The notes beneath the pieces are model-generated. The model was given only the letters and a program-made list of their open reading frames with translations. It was not told the DNA's origin and made no database searches. The position numbers and the translations under genes are program-made. Shown piece after piece: positions 32,967 through 42,164 of a DNA stretch of 46,201 bases (positions are counted from its first letter, which is position 1; each line of letters opens with the position of its first letter). The stretch comes from Candidatus Woesearchaeota archaeon (GTDB taxonomy: Archaea > Nanobdellota > Nanobdellia > Woesearchaeales > WJIZ01), in the NCBI GenBank assembly GCA_018303125.1, contig JAGVYS010000005.1, forward strand, positions 1-46,201, read 5' to 3'.

Positions 32967-34002
32967 TGTCGCTGTCATAGGCGGCGGATGCATAGGCCTT
33001 TCAATAGCTGCAGCCATTTCAAAAAAAGGCATGAAAGTTGTAATTGTTGAAAAAGGCAAAGTGGGCAATGAGGCAAGCTGGGCTTCTGGCGGGATGCTTA
33101 AGCCTCTAACAGAGAGTACAGGAGACGAGAAATTCCTGAAGCTGTGCATGGATTCTTTAGCGTTATATCCTAGATTCATAAAAAGCCTTGAAGAGGAAAC
33201 ATCAATGGACGTTGAGATGGACACATCAGGTGGCATTGTTGTTGCAATGAGTGATAAGGAAATGGAAAACATTGAGAAGAAGCATGCCTTTGCAGCAGCT
33301 CATGGCGTAGATACAAAAGTTCTTTCAAAGCATGCCCTTGCTAAGCTTGAGCCGGGAATTGTAAAGAAAGCCTTTGGCGGCCTACTAGTGCCTACGGATT
33401 TCCAGCTAAACAACAGGAAGCTTTGCAAAGCCCTTGAAAAATCATGCATCATGAATGGTGTCCTCATTCTTGAAGAGGAAGAAGCAAAAGAAATCATAGA
33501 AGAAAATAGCAATGTCATAGGCATGTTGACAAAAAAAAGGCGCATAAAATCATCGATTGTTGTAAACTGTGCAGGGGCATGGTCATCTAAAATAAATCCT
33601 GAGATAAAAGTGAAGCCTATAAGGGGCCAGATGATAAGGCTTGATGCATCATCTATTGATATTCCGGGCCATATAATTACAAGGCATCCGTTCTATATTA
33701 TACCCAGAAAAGACAGAAGCATAATAGTTGGCTCAACAGTAGAGGACGTTGGATTTTGCAAGGATGTAACTGAAGATGGAACGAAATCGCTGAGAAATGA
33801 AGCATGTTCATTAGTCCCGTCCCTTGAGTCTTGCAGTGTGATAGAGACATGGGCAGGGCTCAGGCCAATGGCTGACTTCCCTTACATTGGCAAGCTGAAA
33901 AGAAGTATGTATGCTGCAACAGGCCATTACAGGAATGGCATACTCCTTACACCAATAACAGCAAAAATGATTTCAGAAGAGATTGAAGGTGAGCTGAAAT
34001 GA
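32929..34002 (+). CDS. thiO: FAD-dependent glycine oxidase-like protein
   Basis: About 357 residues. The FAD motif is CDVAVIGGGCIGLSIAAAIS with the acid in VVIVEKGKVGNEASWASGG; GRAMILATE-like REGION VNCAGAWSS and the closing WAGLRPMADFPYIG follow the DAO family. In thiazole synthesis ThiO oxidises glycine to dehydroglycine. I used ATG 32929, overlapping the thiF end by 38 bases; TTG 32956 is an alternative. It overlaps thiS by 4 bases. Confidence 0.82.
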   Translation: MQNQKYQGILECDVAVIGGGCIGLSIAAAISKKGMKVVIVEKGKVGNEASWASGGMLKPLTESTGDEKFLKLCMDSLALYPRFIKSLEEETSMDVEMDTSGGIVVAMSDKEMENIEKKHAFAAAHGVDTKVLSKHALAKLEPGIVKKAFGGLLVPTDFQLNNRKLCKALEKSCIMNGVLILEEEEAKEIIEENSNVIGMLTKKRRIKSSIVVNCAGAWSSKINPEIKVKPIRGQMIRLDASSIDIPGHIITRHPFYIIPRKDRSIIVGSTVEDVGFCKDVTEDGTKSLRNEACSLVPSLESCSVIETWAGLRPMADFPYIGKLKRSMYAATGHYRNGILLTPITAKMISEEIEGELK

Positions 34003-34196
34003 TTCTAAAGGTGAATGGCTCAGAAGTAAATCTTGGTGTGAGGAATATTCCGGGATTGCTCAAGCATTATGGGATTAAGAAAGGCTCTGTGGTGATTGAG
34101 ATTAATGGAATCATAATTAAGAAGGAAGAGTATGCATCATTTGCTCTAAAGGAAAATGATTCCATTGAAATCATAACAATAGCAGGAGGGGGTTGA
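33999..34196 (+). CDS. thiS: Sulfur carrier protein ThiS
   Basis: 65 residues with a ubiquitin-like fold. Opening [12 protein letters not shown], then [15 protein letters not shown] and the end [13 protein letters not shown]. The C-terminal Gly-Gly is the site of adenylation by ThiF and thiocarboxylation. It starts within an ATGA overlap with thiO and ends one base before thiG. Confidence 0.88.
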   Translation: MILKVNGSEVNLGVRNIPGLLKHYGIKKGSVVIEINGIIIKKEEYASFALKENDSIEIITIAGGG

Positions 34197-34197
34197 A

Positions 34198-34962
34198 ATG
34201 GTGTTGAAAATAGGGAAGTATACTTTGAAATCAAGGATGATAGTAGGTACAGGTAAGTACGAGACTTTCGATATAATGCAAAAGGCATTGGAAGCCTCAG
34301 GAAGTGACTGCATAACAGTCGCAATAAGGCGCGTTAACTTAAGCGAGCCTGATAAGAACATGCTGAATTTTATTGACAGGAATATGTACATCTTGCTGCC
34401 TAACACAGCAGGTTGCTTTACTGCAGAGGAGGCAATTAGGACAGCAAGGCTGGCAAGGGAGGCATGTTCAACAGACATGATAAAAGTAGAAGTGATAGGC
34501 GACAAGAAAACGCTGCTTCCTGACGTGGAAGAGACACTAAGGGCAACTAAGGTTCTTGTTGACGAAGGTTTTACCGTGCTTCCATATACAAATGATGATG
34601 TTGTCATGGCAGCAAAGCTGGAAAAGGCTGGTGCAGCTGCAGTAATGCCGCTCGGCTCCCAGATCGGCTCAGGGCAGGGGATAATAAACAGTACAAACAT
34701 ATCACTTATTCTTGAGCAGGCTAATGTGCCTATTATAGTTGATGCAGGTGTTGGTACTGCATCTGATGTCTCTGTTGCCTTTGAGCTTGGCGCTGACGGT
34801 GTGCTGCTTAACTCAGCAATAGCACTTGCCAAAGACCCTGTCAAAATGGCAAATGCCATGAGGCTTGCTGCAGAATCAGGCAGGCTTGCCTTTGAAGCAG
34901 GAAGGATACCGAAGAAATTGTATGCAACAGCATCCTCCCCAACTGAGGGCATTTCAAAATGA
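34198..34962 (+). CDS. thiG: Thiazole synthase
   Basis: 254 residues, (beta/alpha)8 barrel. Makes the thiazole phosphate from deoxyxylulose phosphate, dehydroglycine and ThiS thiocarboxylate. Motifs: [55 protein letters not shown] (Schiff-base lysine), [14 protein letters not shown] and [20 protein letters not shown]. Full length and intact. Archaea mostly use the Thi4 route for thiazole, so a ThiG here is unusual. The ATG follows the thiS stop by one base. Confidence 0.93.
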   Translation: MVLKIGKYTLKSRMIVGTGKYETFDIMQKALEASGSDCITVAIRRVNLSEPDKNMLNFIDRNMYILLPNTAGCFTAEEAIRTARLAREACSTDMIKVEVIGDKKTLLPDVEETLRATKVLVDEGFTVLPYTNDDVVMAAKLEKAGAAAVMPLGSQIGSGQGIINSTNISLILEQANVPIIVDAGVGTASDVSVAFELGADGVLLNSAIALAKDPVKMANAMRLAAESGRLAFEAGRIPKKLYATASSPTEGISK

Positions 34963-35573
34963 TTGACTATTCTCTCTACATTGTCACAGAATCCGGATTG
35001 TCAAACAACAGGCCAAATGAGAAAATAGTAAGAGAGGCAATAAGAGGAGGAGCTGGAATAGTGCAGCTCAGGGAGAAGAAATGGCCAAAGGAAAAATATT
35101 TTGCAGAAGCCATGAAGATATCAGGAATATGCAGGGAGAATAATGTGAGATTTGTTGTTAATGACTACCCTGATATAGCTATGAAGGTAAAGGCAGATGC
35201 ACTCCATCTTGGCCAGGATGACATGAGCCTGAAAGAGGCAAGGAAAATTGTCGGAAAAATGAAGATAGGCAAATCAACGCATTCATTGCAGCAGGCAGAA
35301 GCTGCTATAAAGGAAGGCGCAGACTACATAAGTATAGGGCCTGTATTTCCAACGAGAGAGAAGCCAAATCCGGTGGGGACAGAAACTGTTGGCAAAGTTG
35401 CAAGGCTTAATTTTCCATTTGTGGCTATAGGTGGCATAAAACTGCACAATCTTGATTCATTGCTTGATGCCGGGGCAAAGACAATAGCCGTCATATCAGG
35501 GATAGTGAGTTCTGAAAATATTTATGAAACAACAAAAAAATACGTTGAAATGATAAGAGGTAGAGAAAAATGA
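34959..35573 (+). CDS. thiE: Thiamine-phosphate synthase
   Basis: 204 residues, bacterial-type TPS barrel. Joins HMP-PP and thiazole phosphate. Motifs: [60 protein letters not shown] and AIGGI. Since this enzyme is present, the ThiN domain of ThiR need not be catalytic. 4-base overlaps on both sides. Confidence 0.93.
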   Translation: MIDYSLYIVTESGLSNNRPNEKIVREAIRGGAGIVQLREKKWPKEKYFAEAMKISGICRENNVRFVVNDYPDIAMKVKADALHLGQDDMSLKEARKIVGKMKIGKSTHSLQQAEAAIKEGADYISIGPVFPTREKPNPVGTETVGKVARLNFPFVAIGGIKLHNLDSLLDAGAKTIAVISGIVSSENIYETTKKYVEMIRGREK

Positions 35574-37054
35574 TGCAGGAAGGATTGATTTTGATTATTG
35601 TAACAGCATTAATATCAGCTGCCATAGGCCTATGGTATTCTAGAAGGAGAAAAATAACTGTGGAAGGATTCATTACTGCAAGGAGTTCTCTGCCGCTTGG
35701 AATTTCTATACTCAACTTAGTTGCCACAGGAATGGGCGCATGGATACTCTTTTCACCTGCAGAAACAGGGGTGGTTGCAGGAGTAACAGCTCTTATAGGG
35801 TACAGCCTTGGAAGCTCAGGAGCGCTCTTCGCTTTTATTTTTGTCGGCTCACGATTGAGAAAGATTATGCCAAATGGCCACACATTGACAGAATTCATAC
35901 TGGCGCGATTTGGAAATCCCATGTACCTCATTATCCTAGGGGTTATGTTCTTCTACATGGCGCTTTTCCTTACAGCAGAGCTTACTGCTATAGCCCTTGC
36001 ATCGCAGATGGTCTTCGGCATACCGCTATGGATTACTTCATTGATAGTAACAATAGCCACAGTCGCCTACACTGCCCATGGAGGCTTCAGGGCGACTGTT
36101 TTCACTGACATGCTGCAAGGCATATTAATTCTTCCATTGCTTGCCTCTGCCTTCATAGGCAGCCATATTTTCCTGGGTAGTGCTTCAACAATCATAAACA
36201 GCTTGCCATCCTCATTGCTCAACTTGACATCTCGAGCAGGAATAGAGTATGGCATAACTCTCATACTTGCCATAGTAGGTGCCGAACTTTTCAACCAGGC
36301 AAACTGGCAAAGGGTTTACGCGCCAAAAAATGTTTCTATAATGAGAAAGGCATTCTTCATTGCAGGCCTTATAATAATCCCGGTAATACTCATGGCAGGC
36401 ACTTTCGGGCTTTTTGCTGTCGCTACCGGAGTAGCAGAAGTGCCATCTGTTGCCCTCTTCACATTCCTGCTGGAGATAACTCCTAGATGGATAATAACTA
36501 TAGTAATGGTCCTTGCAGTCATTCTTGTGATGAGCACTATCTCTGCATTGCTAAACGGAATGGTAAGCCTTTTCACTGTTGACCTTGTAAGGATAAGGCC
36601 TAATATGACGCAGAGAAAGCTGCTGTCAATAGGGAAAGTTCTAACTATAATAATAGCGCTTCTCGCATTCCTTATTGCAAAGCAGGGCTACAGCGTGCTT
36701 TATCTTTTCCTTATCGCAGACCTTGTTTGCGTGGCTGCTGCGTTCCCTACTGTCTTTGGCATGTTTGCAAAAAGATATTCAGGCATTGCAGCAAGCACCT
36801 CAGCTATAGTTGGAATAATAGCTGGCTCCTATTTCTTCCCAGACAGCACTTTCGCAGGAAATTTCTGGCACTCTGCATTTTTCATTTATCCGCAATTCTC
36901 CTCTGTTTTCCCTGCATGGGGCAATCTTCTGGTTTCATTTGCTGTTGCCCTGCTTGTTCCTGTGGCCTTATCACTTTTATCGATGGCATTCACGAAAAGC
37001 TTTGACTTCAGGAAAATAGGAAGAAAAGGGGTGAAGCTGAGTGCCAAGGATTAG
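35570..37054 (+). CDS. Sodium:solute symporter family transporter, predicted thiamine-precursor uptake
   Basis: 494 residues with about 13 membrane spans, SSS family. N-terminal pieces LVATGMGAWILFSPAETG and later FTDMLQGILILP and NQANWQRVYAPKN are typical of the family core. Its place between thiE and tenA, in an operon without thiC, suggests import of the pyrimidine (HMP) or a related precursor. Predicted HMP transporters of this family (named ThiV) are known from bacterial thi loci. Substrate is inference. Starts in an ATGA overlap with thiE. Confidence 0.8.
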   Translation: MMQEGLILIIVTALISAAIGLWYSRRRKITVEGFITARSSLPLGISILNLVATGMGAWILFSPAETGVVAGVTALIGYSLGSSGALFAFIFVGSRLRKIMPNGHTLTEFILARFGNPMYLIILGVMFFYMALFLTAELTAIALASQMVFGIPLWITSLIVTIATVAYTAHGGFRATVFTDMLQGILILPLLASAFIGSHIFLGSASTIINSLPSSLLNLTSRAGIEYGITLILAIVGAELFNQANWQRVYAPKNVSIMRKAFFIAGLIIIPVILMAGTFGLFAVATGVAEVPSVALFTFLLEITPRWIITIVMVLAVILVMSTISALLNGMVSLFTVDLVRIRPNMTQRKLLSIGKVLTIIIALLAFLIAKQGYSVLYLFLIADLVCVAAAFPTVFGMFAKRYSGIAASTSAIVGIIAGSYFFPDSTFAGNFWHSAFFIYPQFSSVFPAWGNLLVSFAVALLVPVALSLLSMAFTKSFDFRKIGRKGVKLSAKD

Positions 37055-37670
37055 CGAAAGGCTTTGGAATGAAAACATAGAATATGCGGAAAAATGCCTA
37101 AGCCATCCGTTCGTGAGGGGCATTGCTGACGGCACACTTAAAGAAAGGCATTTCAAAACATACATCGCACAGGATGTATTTTATCTTCAGGCATTTCTAA
37201 GGAGCTATGCATTTGCTATGTCCAAATCAGATGAGATAGGCGTGACAAAAGAGCTCCATGCCTTAATAGGAGGCATTCTGGAGGAAATAAAGCTCCATGA
37301 ATCTTACAGCAGCAAGCTTGGCATAAGCCTTACTGGCATAAAGCCCATCAAGGAGTGCTCTGCATACACTACTTTTCTTTTGGATAAGGCAGCAAATTCT
37401 GGCATAGGCGAGACTATGGCTGCTATGGCGCCTTGCGTAGTCCTCTATCATTTCCTTGGCAGGGAGCTTGAAAAGATAAAAAATCCATCAACACAATACA
37501 ATGAATGGATAATGACATATTCAGGGAATGAAATGGCCAGACTTGCAGAAAAAATTCAGCTTCTTCTCGACAAAAATGCCCCTGACACACAGGAAGTGCA
37601 CGATACATACAAAAATGCTATGAGGCATGAGCTGGATTTTTTCTCCGGGCCGCTCAGGGAAAATGGATAG
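37041..37670 (+). CDS. tenA: TenA family aminopyrimidine aminohydrolase (thiaminase II)
   Basis: 209 residues, all-helical TenA fold. Starts with GTG at 37041 (MPRISERLWNENI), with ggtga 8-12 bases upstream, overlapping the transporter by 14 bases. Markers: HPFVRGIADGTL, FKTYIAQDVFYLQAFLRSYA and MAAMAPCVVLYHFLG, where the cysteine fits the catalytic position of TenA-C types. It recovers HMP from degraded thiamine. With the transporter and ThiD it would supply the pyrimidine branch in place of ThiC. Confidence 0.88.
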   Translation: MPRISERLWNENIEYAEKCLSHPFVRGIADGTLKERHFKTYIAQDVFYLQAFLRSYAFAMSKSDEIGVTKELHALIGGILEEIKLHESYSSKLGISLTGIKPIKECSAYTTFLLDKAANSGIGETMAAMAPCVVLYHFLGRELEKIKNPSTQYNEWIMTYSGNEMARLAEKIQLLLDKNAPDTQEVHDTYKNAMRHELDFFSGPLRENG

Positions 37671-38577
37671 AGAATTCGAGATTATAAGGAGAATTGCAAA
37701 GAAGCCTAAGAGTAAACATGTAGTCAGTGGGATAGGCGATGACGCAGCTGTTATAGACATAGGTAAGAGGTATTTGCTCCTTACTACCGATTCCCAAGTT
37801 GAAGGAATACATTTCAAAAAAGAGTGGTTTACAGCTGAGCAAGTCGGCATAAAGGCTGCAGAATCAAATATCTCAGACATCCTATCAATGAATGGAACTC
37901 CTTGCCATGCGATGGTAAGCCTCATACTCCCGAAAGAAACAGAAAAAAGATTTGTCATAGAGATGTACAGGGGCATTAGAAAATCATTCTCAAGATACCA
38001 TTGCGACATAGTTGGAGGAAACATCTCGGAAGGAAAAACATTTTCAGTTACAATATCCCTGACAGGTTATGCGAAAAAAGAAAGCATAAAGATGAGAAGC
38101 GGTGCGAGGAATGGTGATTTCATAGTAATCAATGGCTATCCTGGAGAGAGCCTTGCAGGATTTATGCTGCTCAAAAAAGGGATTAAAGGATATGATAAGA
38201 TAAAAAAAGGCCATCTTGAGCCGCATGCTTATCCCGTAGATGTTAAATCACTCCCTTTCATAAACGCAATGATAGATACGAGCGATGGCATAATTGGTGA
38301 TTTGAGACACATCTGCGATGAGAGCAGATGCGGCGCGATATTATACAAGGGCAAGCTGCCCATAAGCAATAATGTTGCCAAAGCAGGAGAGCTTCTTGGA
38401 GAAAATCCGTATGACCTTGCAATTTCAGGTGGCGAAGATTACAGGATGCTTTGCACAGTTCCCGGGAAGCACATAAGCAAGGTCAAGGGTTTCGTGATAG
38501 GTGAAATAACAAGAAAGAGAGGTATCAAAGTTATAGGGGGAAGTGCGCCAAGAAGCTATGAGCATTTCCAGAAATGA
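37663..38577 (+). CDS. thiL: Thiamine-monophosphate kinase
   Basis: 304 residues. Start set at ATG 37663 (MDREFEIIRRIAK), with aggga 6-10 bases upstream, overlapping tenA by 8 bases; an earlier in-frame ATG at 37627 lies deep in tenA and is unlikely. Motifs: SGIGDDAAVI, LLLTTDSQVEGIHF, NISDILSMNGTP, CDIVGGNIS and MIDTSDGIIGDLRHI. It makes thiamine pyrophosphate, the last step. The 3' end overlaps the converging thiD by 22 bases. Confidence 0.9.
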   Translation: MDREFEIIRRIAKKPKSKHVVSGIGDDAAVIDIGKRYLLLTTDSQVEGIHFKKEWFTAEQVGIKAAESNISDILSMNGTPCHAMVSLILPKETEKRFVIEMYRGIRKSFSRYHCDIVGGNISEGKTFSVTISLTGYAKKESIKMRSGARNGDFIVINGYPGESLAGFMLLKKGIKGYDKIKKGHLEPHAYPVDVKSLPFINAMIDTSDGIIGDLRHICDESRCGAILYKGKLPISNNVAKAGELLGENPYDLAISGGEDYRMLCTVPGKHISKVKGFVIGEITRKRGIKVIGGSAPRSYEHFQK

Positions 38578-39341
38578 TTCAATACATAATTCTTTTCACC
38601 GACTTTAAATCCTGCCTCAAGCGCTGAATGTACAAAAGATATTGCCTTGCTTACAGCATTCTCTATATCCTCGCCTTTTGCAAGGTATGCTGATATCGCA
38701 GAAGACAAAGTGCATCCGGTTCCATGCCCTTCCTTTTTTATCCTCTTATTCTTGAATTCTATAAATCTGCCATCTATATACAATATATCAACGACATCTC
38801 CCGAAAGATGCCCTCCTTTTATCAGGACTGCCTTTGAACCATAAGCTGCTATTTTCCTTGCTGCTTCCTTCATGCCTTTCGAATCAGGGATTTTCACTCC
38901 CGTTATTACCTCGGCTTCAGGTATATTTGGAGTTATTATCATAGAAAGCCCGAAAAGCTCATTCTTCAATGATTCTATGGCGCTGTCCTCAAGCAGCTTT
39001 GCACCGCTTGCTGCAACCATCACAGGGTCAAGCACAACTTTCTTCATTTTGTGCTTCGTTATTGAAGCGGCAACGCACTCTATTATGGCCTTATTAGACA
39101 GCATGCCTATCTTTACTGCATCAGCCCCTATGTCAGACATGACTGCATCAATCTGTGCAGTGATTACGCTCTCAGGGATATTATGGACAGCAGTAACTTC
39201 TATTGTATTTTGGGCTGTTATTGCCACTATAACAGAGCTGCCCCATACCCCCAATGCTGCAAAAGTCTTCAGGTCAGCTTGTATCCCAGCTCCGCCCCCA
39301 GAATCAGAGCCTGCTATTGTTAGTGCCTTGAATTTGGCCAT
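38556..39341 (-). CDS. thiD: Hydroxymethylpyrimidine (phosphate) kinase
   Basis: 261 residues, ribokinase fold. Motifs: [54 protein letters not shown] and [12 protein letters not shown] with the catalytic cysteine/aspartate region. Phosphorylates HMP and HMP-P for ThiE. It lies opposite the operon with its own promoter: a TATA-like aatttaaatta about 25-30 bases upstream of ATG 39341. No copy of the thiR palindrome is evident there. It lacks the ThiN tail found in many archaeal ThiD proteins. Confidence 0.93.
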   Translation of the reverse strand: MAKFKALTIAGSDSGGGAGIQADLKTFAALGVWGSSVIVAITAQNTIEVTAVHNIPESVITAQIDAVMSDIGADAVKIGMLSNKAIIECVAASITKHKMKKVVLDPVMVAASGAKLLEDSAIESLKNELFGLSMIITPNIPEAEVITGVKIPDSKGMKEAARKIAAYGSKAVLIKGGHLSGDVVDILYIDGRFIEFKNKRIKKEGHGTGCTLSSAISAYLAKGEDIENAVSKAISFVHSALEAGFKVGEKNYVLNHFWKCS

Positions 39342-39422
39342 TTTGATGTGGATTGCTTAATAATTTAAATTGCTTTTCAGCAAATCGGTAGGTTTATAAA
39401 ATGTTTTACAACACGCAAAGTT

Positions 39423-39734
39423 ATGAAGAAAATAGGCGGATTTAATAGGAAGACAAGGTCAAAATTCAAGAAGCATGCTAGGGATAAGGGAAAGATTTCA
39501 CTATCAAGATATCTGCAGGTTTTCCAGCCCGGGGATAAGGTTATGCTTGCTATTGAACCTGCTTTCCATAAGGGAAGATATCATCCAAGATTTATGGGAA
39601 AGGTCGGCACTATTATTGGAAAGCCTGGAAAATGCTATGAAATAAAGATATCAGATAGTGACAAGGAAAAAACATTAGTTGTGCACCCGGTGCACCTAAG
39701 GAGTGCAAATGTCATCCCCAAAAGTAATAAATGA
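39423..39734 (+). CDS. rpl21e: 50S ribosomal protein eL21
   Basis: 103 residues, the archaeal/eukaryal L21e. Opening GFNRKTRSKFKKHARDKGK, SRYLQVFQPGDKV, then AFHKGRYHPRFMGKVGTII and VHPVHLR. A TATA-like gtttataaaa (39391-39400) sits about 27 bases before the ATG, so leaderless. rpoF begins inside its last 26 bases. The eL21-rpoF-DUF655 order is common in archaea. Confidence 0.93.
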   Translation: MKKIGGFNRKTRSKFKKHARDKGKISLSRYLQVFQPGDKVMLAIEPAFHKGRYHPRFMGKVGTIIGKPGKCYEIKISDSDKEKTLVVHPVHLRSANVIPKSNK

Positions 39735-40053
39735 AAAACCTATGAGCCTCTCTGAGGTCAAGGTAGAGATAGAGAATATCAAAAAGCGTGACAAGGAGCT
39801 TGGCTTCAGGACGCAGAAAACAGATGAATACTTACAGCATTTTGTGCAGAATGACACAAAAAAGCTTTCTGATTCCTTGCACAAGCTTGAAATAGCAAGG
39901 CTAAAGGAAGAGCATATTGCAAAGATTGCGGACTTACTTCCGAAAAGCATGGAGGACCTTAAGGGAATCCTGCAGGGATACACCCTGACGGTTACCAAGG
40001 AAAACATGAAGAAGATAGTTGATGAAGTCAACAAATTCCTAGAAAAGGCTTAA
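39709..40053 (+). CDS. rpoF: DNA-directed RNA polymerase subunit F (Rpb4)
   Basis: 114 residues. Family features: KPMSLSEVKVEIENIKKRDKE, RTQKTDEYLQHF, IAKIADLLPKSMEDLKGIL and a helical C-terminus. It pairs with RpoE (Rpb7) in the polymerase stalk. Start at ATG 39709 with aaggag at 39698-39703; a GTG at 39703 is possible but sits in that site. Coupled to eL21 by overlap. Confidence 0.88.
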   Translation: MSSPKVINEKPMSLSEVKVEIENIKKRDKELGFRTQKTDEYLQHFVQNDTKKLSDSLHKLEIARLKEEHIAKIADLLPKSMEDLKGILQGYTLTVTKENMKKIVDEVNKFLEKA

Positions 40054-40416
40054 TTATTGCTTAGACCTATCCACTAATTCTATAAATGATGTCAAAGCCA
40101 TTCTTACAAGCTCATTATTAGTATGAGGAGATTGTGAAAAGTCGGCAAGATATATTGATTTTCCTTTATCGGCAAGTTCGAAATAAACACAAAAGCCTGT
40201 ATTGCCATTCAAATATCCTGAATATCCGATTAAACCAGGTGCTATAGAGGGTGGAGAAAATCTGGTTTGACAAGTAGCGCCCATGAGTTTATCTGCACTT
40301 ACTGTGGGATTTTCAAAGCTAGATAGTAAAGATGGTTCTATTGTCTGTCCCATAATGTAGGATAGCCTATTGGCAAGGCTCCCATAATCCATTAATTGTG
40401 CATCGCTGTTTGGCAT
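40054..40416 (-). CDS. Hypothetical protein, 120 residues
   Basis: No family recognised. Globular and soluble, with strands such as GNTGFCVYFELADKGKSIYLADF and a closing helix (NELVRMALTSFIELVD). Its stop directly abuts the rpoF stop (convergent). A TATA-like attaatatataac (minus strand, around 40438-40450) lies about 27 bases upstream of the ATG. It splits the usual archaeal order eL21-rpoF-DUF655, so it looks like an insertion into that conserved neighbourhood. Confidence 0.6.
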   Translation of the reverse strand: MPNSDAQLMDYGSLANRLSYIMGQTIEPSLLSSFENPTVSADKLMGATCQTRFSPPSIAPGLIGYSGYLNGNTGFCVYFELADKGKSIYLADFSQSPHTNNELVRMALTSFIELVDRSKQ

Positions 40417-40516
40417 CAGGATAGGGTTTTAGAGACAGTTATATATTAATTTTGGAATGAGTGTAGAAACATTTAAAAATAAGGTTCCCAATCATAGATA
40501 CTAGGGGGTTAGGGTA

Positions 40517-41074
40517 ATGGACGGAATAAAGGAAGAAAAAGTTGTAGTGCTGGACTTCCTGCCAAATGGCTATCCTTTTGACACGAGACCAAGCCACCTG
40601 AAAAACCCTGTTGCCCAGGCTATAGGAAAGGAGCATTTCGTTCTTCTTGAGCTTGTTCCTAAGAAAGGAGTATACTTGCAACCTCATGAAGATGCATATA
40701 TAGGAGAAGGGAAGAGGGATAAGATACATCATATAATAGGCAAGCTTCCGATTTCAAAGCTGACCCAGACAGCAGTATCAGAGCTATCTTTCGTGATAAT
40801 GGAATCAATAAGGGCAAATGAGAAAAGGTTCATTGAGTTCTTCAACAAGTCTGTGCCGCTAAGCACCAGGATGCACCAGCTTGAGCTCCTGCCGGGCCTT
40901 GGAAAGAAGCACATGTGGCAGATAGTAGAGGCAAGAAAAGAAAAGGAGTTCGAGAGCTTTGAGGATATAAGGAAAAGGGTAAAGCTGATGCCTGACCCAG
41001 AGAAGGTTGTCCAGAAAAGGATACTGAAGGAGCTGGAAGGAAAAGAGAAGCATAACCTATTCGTTGACTTCTGA
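40517..41074 (+). CDS. DUF655 protein
   Basis: 185 residues. The N-terminal part has EEKVVVLDFLPNGYPFD and HFVLLELVPKKGVYLQPHED; the C-terminal part has a helix-hairpin-helix (LELLPGLGKKHMWQIVEARK). DUF655 proteins are conserved in archaea next to rpoF and are thought to bind nucleic acid, but have no proven role. A TATA-like acatttaaaaat (40469-40480) lies upstream. ksgA, often next in this cluster, is absent. Confidence 0.88.
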   Translation: MDGIKEEKVVVLDFLPNGYPFDTRPSHLKNPVAQAIGKEHFVLLELVPKKGVYLQPHEDAYIGEGKRDKIHHIIGKLPISKLTQTAVSELSFVIMESIRANEKRFIEFFNKSVPLSTRMHQLELLPGLGKKHMWQIVEARKEKEFESFEDIRKRVKLMPDPEKVVQKRILKELEGKEKHNLFVDF

Positions 41075-41116
41075 ATCCATAAATTATAAATATCTGTTGG
41101 CTTTTGTAATTCAAGA

Positions 41117-42088
41117 ATGGTAATAGACAGTTCAAATATGAAAAAAGTTCTGCTTGATTTCCCAAAGCAATGCAGGGAAGCCCTCTCATTGTCAAGTGGG
41201 ATAAAGGCCCATGACAGCATCAAGAGCATACTTGTCATGGGTTTGGGTGGCTCTGGTATAGGCGGTGACATTCTGAAATCCATAATGTCCAAGACATCCA
41301 TACATGTTGATGTTGTCAAGGATTATGACATACCTAACTCTGTTGACGAAAATACCCTTGCCTTTGCAGTAAGTTATTCGGGAAACACAGAGGAAACTCT
41401 CAGTGCTGTTACAGAGGCAAAAAACAGGGGAGCAAAGATAATAGCTATAACATCTGGTGGAAAGCTCTCTGAAATTACCGATACTATAATCAGAGTCCCT
41501 ACAGGGCTCCAGCCAAGGAATGCGGTAGGGTACCTCTTTTTCCCTATGGTTGGTGTACTTTACAATTCAGGCATCCTGGATGTAAAGAACAGTGACATGA
41601 ACGAGATGGTAAAAGTTTTGTCAGATTCTGCATATTTCGACGAGAAAGGAAATGAAATCGCGAAAAAGATAAGGGACAAGACACCAATAATCTACAGCTC
41701 ATCTTTCTTTGGGCCTTGCGCGTACCGCTTTAAGTGCGAAATCAACGAGAATTCAAAACATCCTGCATACCACCATGTCTTTCCTGAACTGTGCCACAAC
41801 GAGCTTGTTGGATACAAGGGCATGGAGAAAAGCAGGTTCATTGTCATTCTAATGAAGAGCAACTCAGACCACGAAAGGATAAGGAAAAGGATGGACATAT
41901 GCAAAGAAATATTCGGGGAAAGACTGGAAGTGGAAGAGATAACTGCCCTTGGGACATCAATATACTCAAAGATTTTCTCGCTTATATATCTAGGTGACTG
42001 GGTCTCATACCATCTGGCACTGTTAAACAGGATAGACCCTACACCAGTAGAGGTAATTGAAGACCTTAAGAGAAAGCTTGTTGAGTAA
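41117..42088 (+). CDS. Bifunctional phosphoglucose/phosphomannose isomerase
   Basis: 323 residues. SIS-domain enzyme: ILVMGLGGSGIGGDIL, AFAVSYSGNTEETLSA, IIAITSGGKLSEI, and the second half with HHVFPELCHNELVGY (catalytic Glu/His region). It interconverts fructose 6-phosphate with glucose and mannose 6-phosphate. It works with the phosphohexomutase at 7.1 kb toward nucleotide sugars. A TATA-like aattataaatat (41081-41092) precedes it. Confidence 0.92.
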   Translation: MVIDSSNMKKVLLDFPKQCREALSLSSGIKAHDSIKSILVMGLGGSGIGGDILKSIMSKTSIHVDVVKDYDIPNSVDENTLAFAVSYSGNTEETLSAVTEAKNRGAKIIAITSGGKLSEITDTIIRVPTGLQPRNAVGYLFFPMVGVLYNSGILDVKNSDMNEMVKVLSDSAYFDEKGNEIAKKIRDKTPIIYSSSFFGPCAYRFKCEINENSKHPAYHHVFPELCHNELVGYKGMEKSRFIVILMKSNSDHERIRKRMDICKEIFGERLEVEEITALGTSIYSKIFSLIYLGDWVSYHLALLNRIDPTPVEVIEDLKRKLVE

Positions 42089-42130
42089 AGCATTTTCTTT
42101 TGCGGCTACAATTTTTTGTAGCAATTAGGG

Positions 42131-42145
42131 AAATATTTATATAGC
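42131..42145 (+). promoter_or_regulatory. TATA-like promoter of the 42.2-kb transcript
   Basis: aaatatttatatagc, the strongest TATA-like word in this gap. It predicts a transcript starting near 42165, with no long reading frame for 250 bases, so it should head an untranslated RNA or a long leader. Confidence 0.5.
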
Positions 42146-42164
42146 TCAAATGCGAAAAAGAGCA

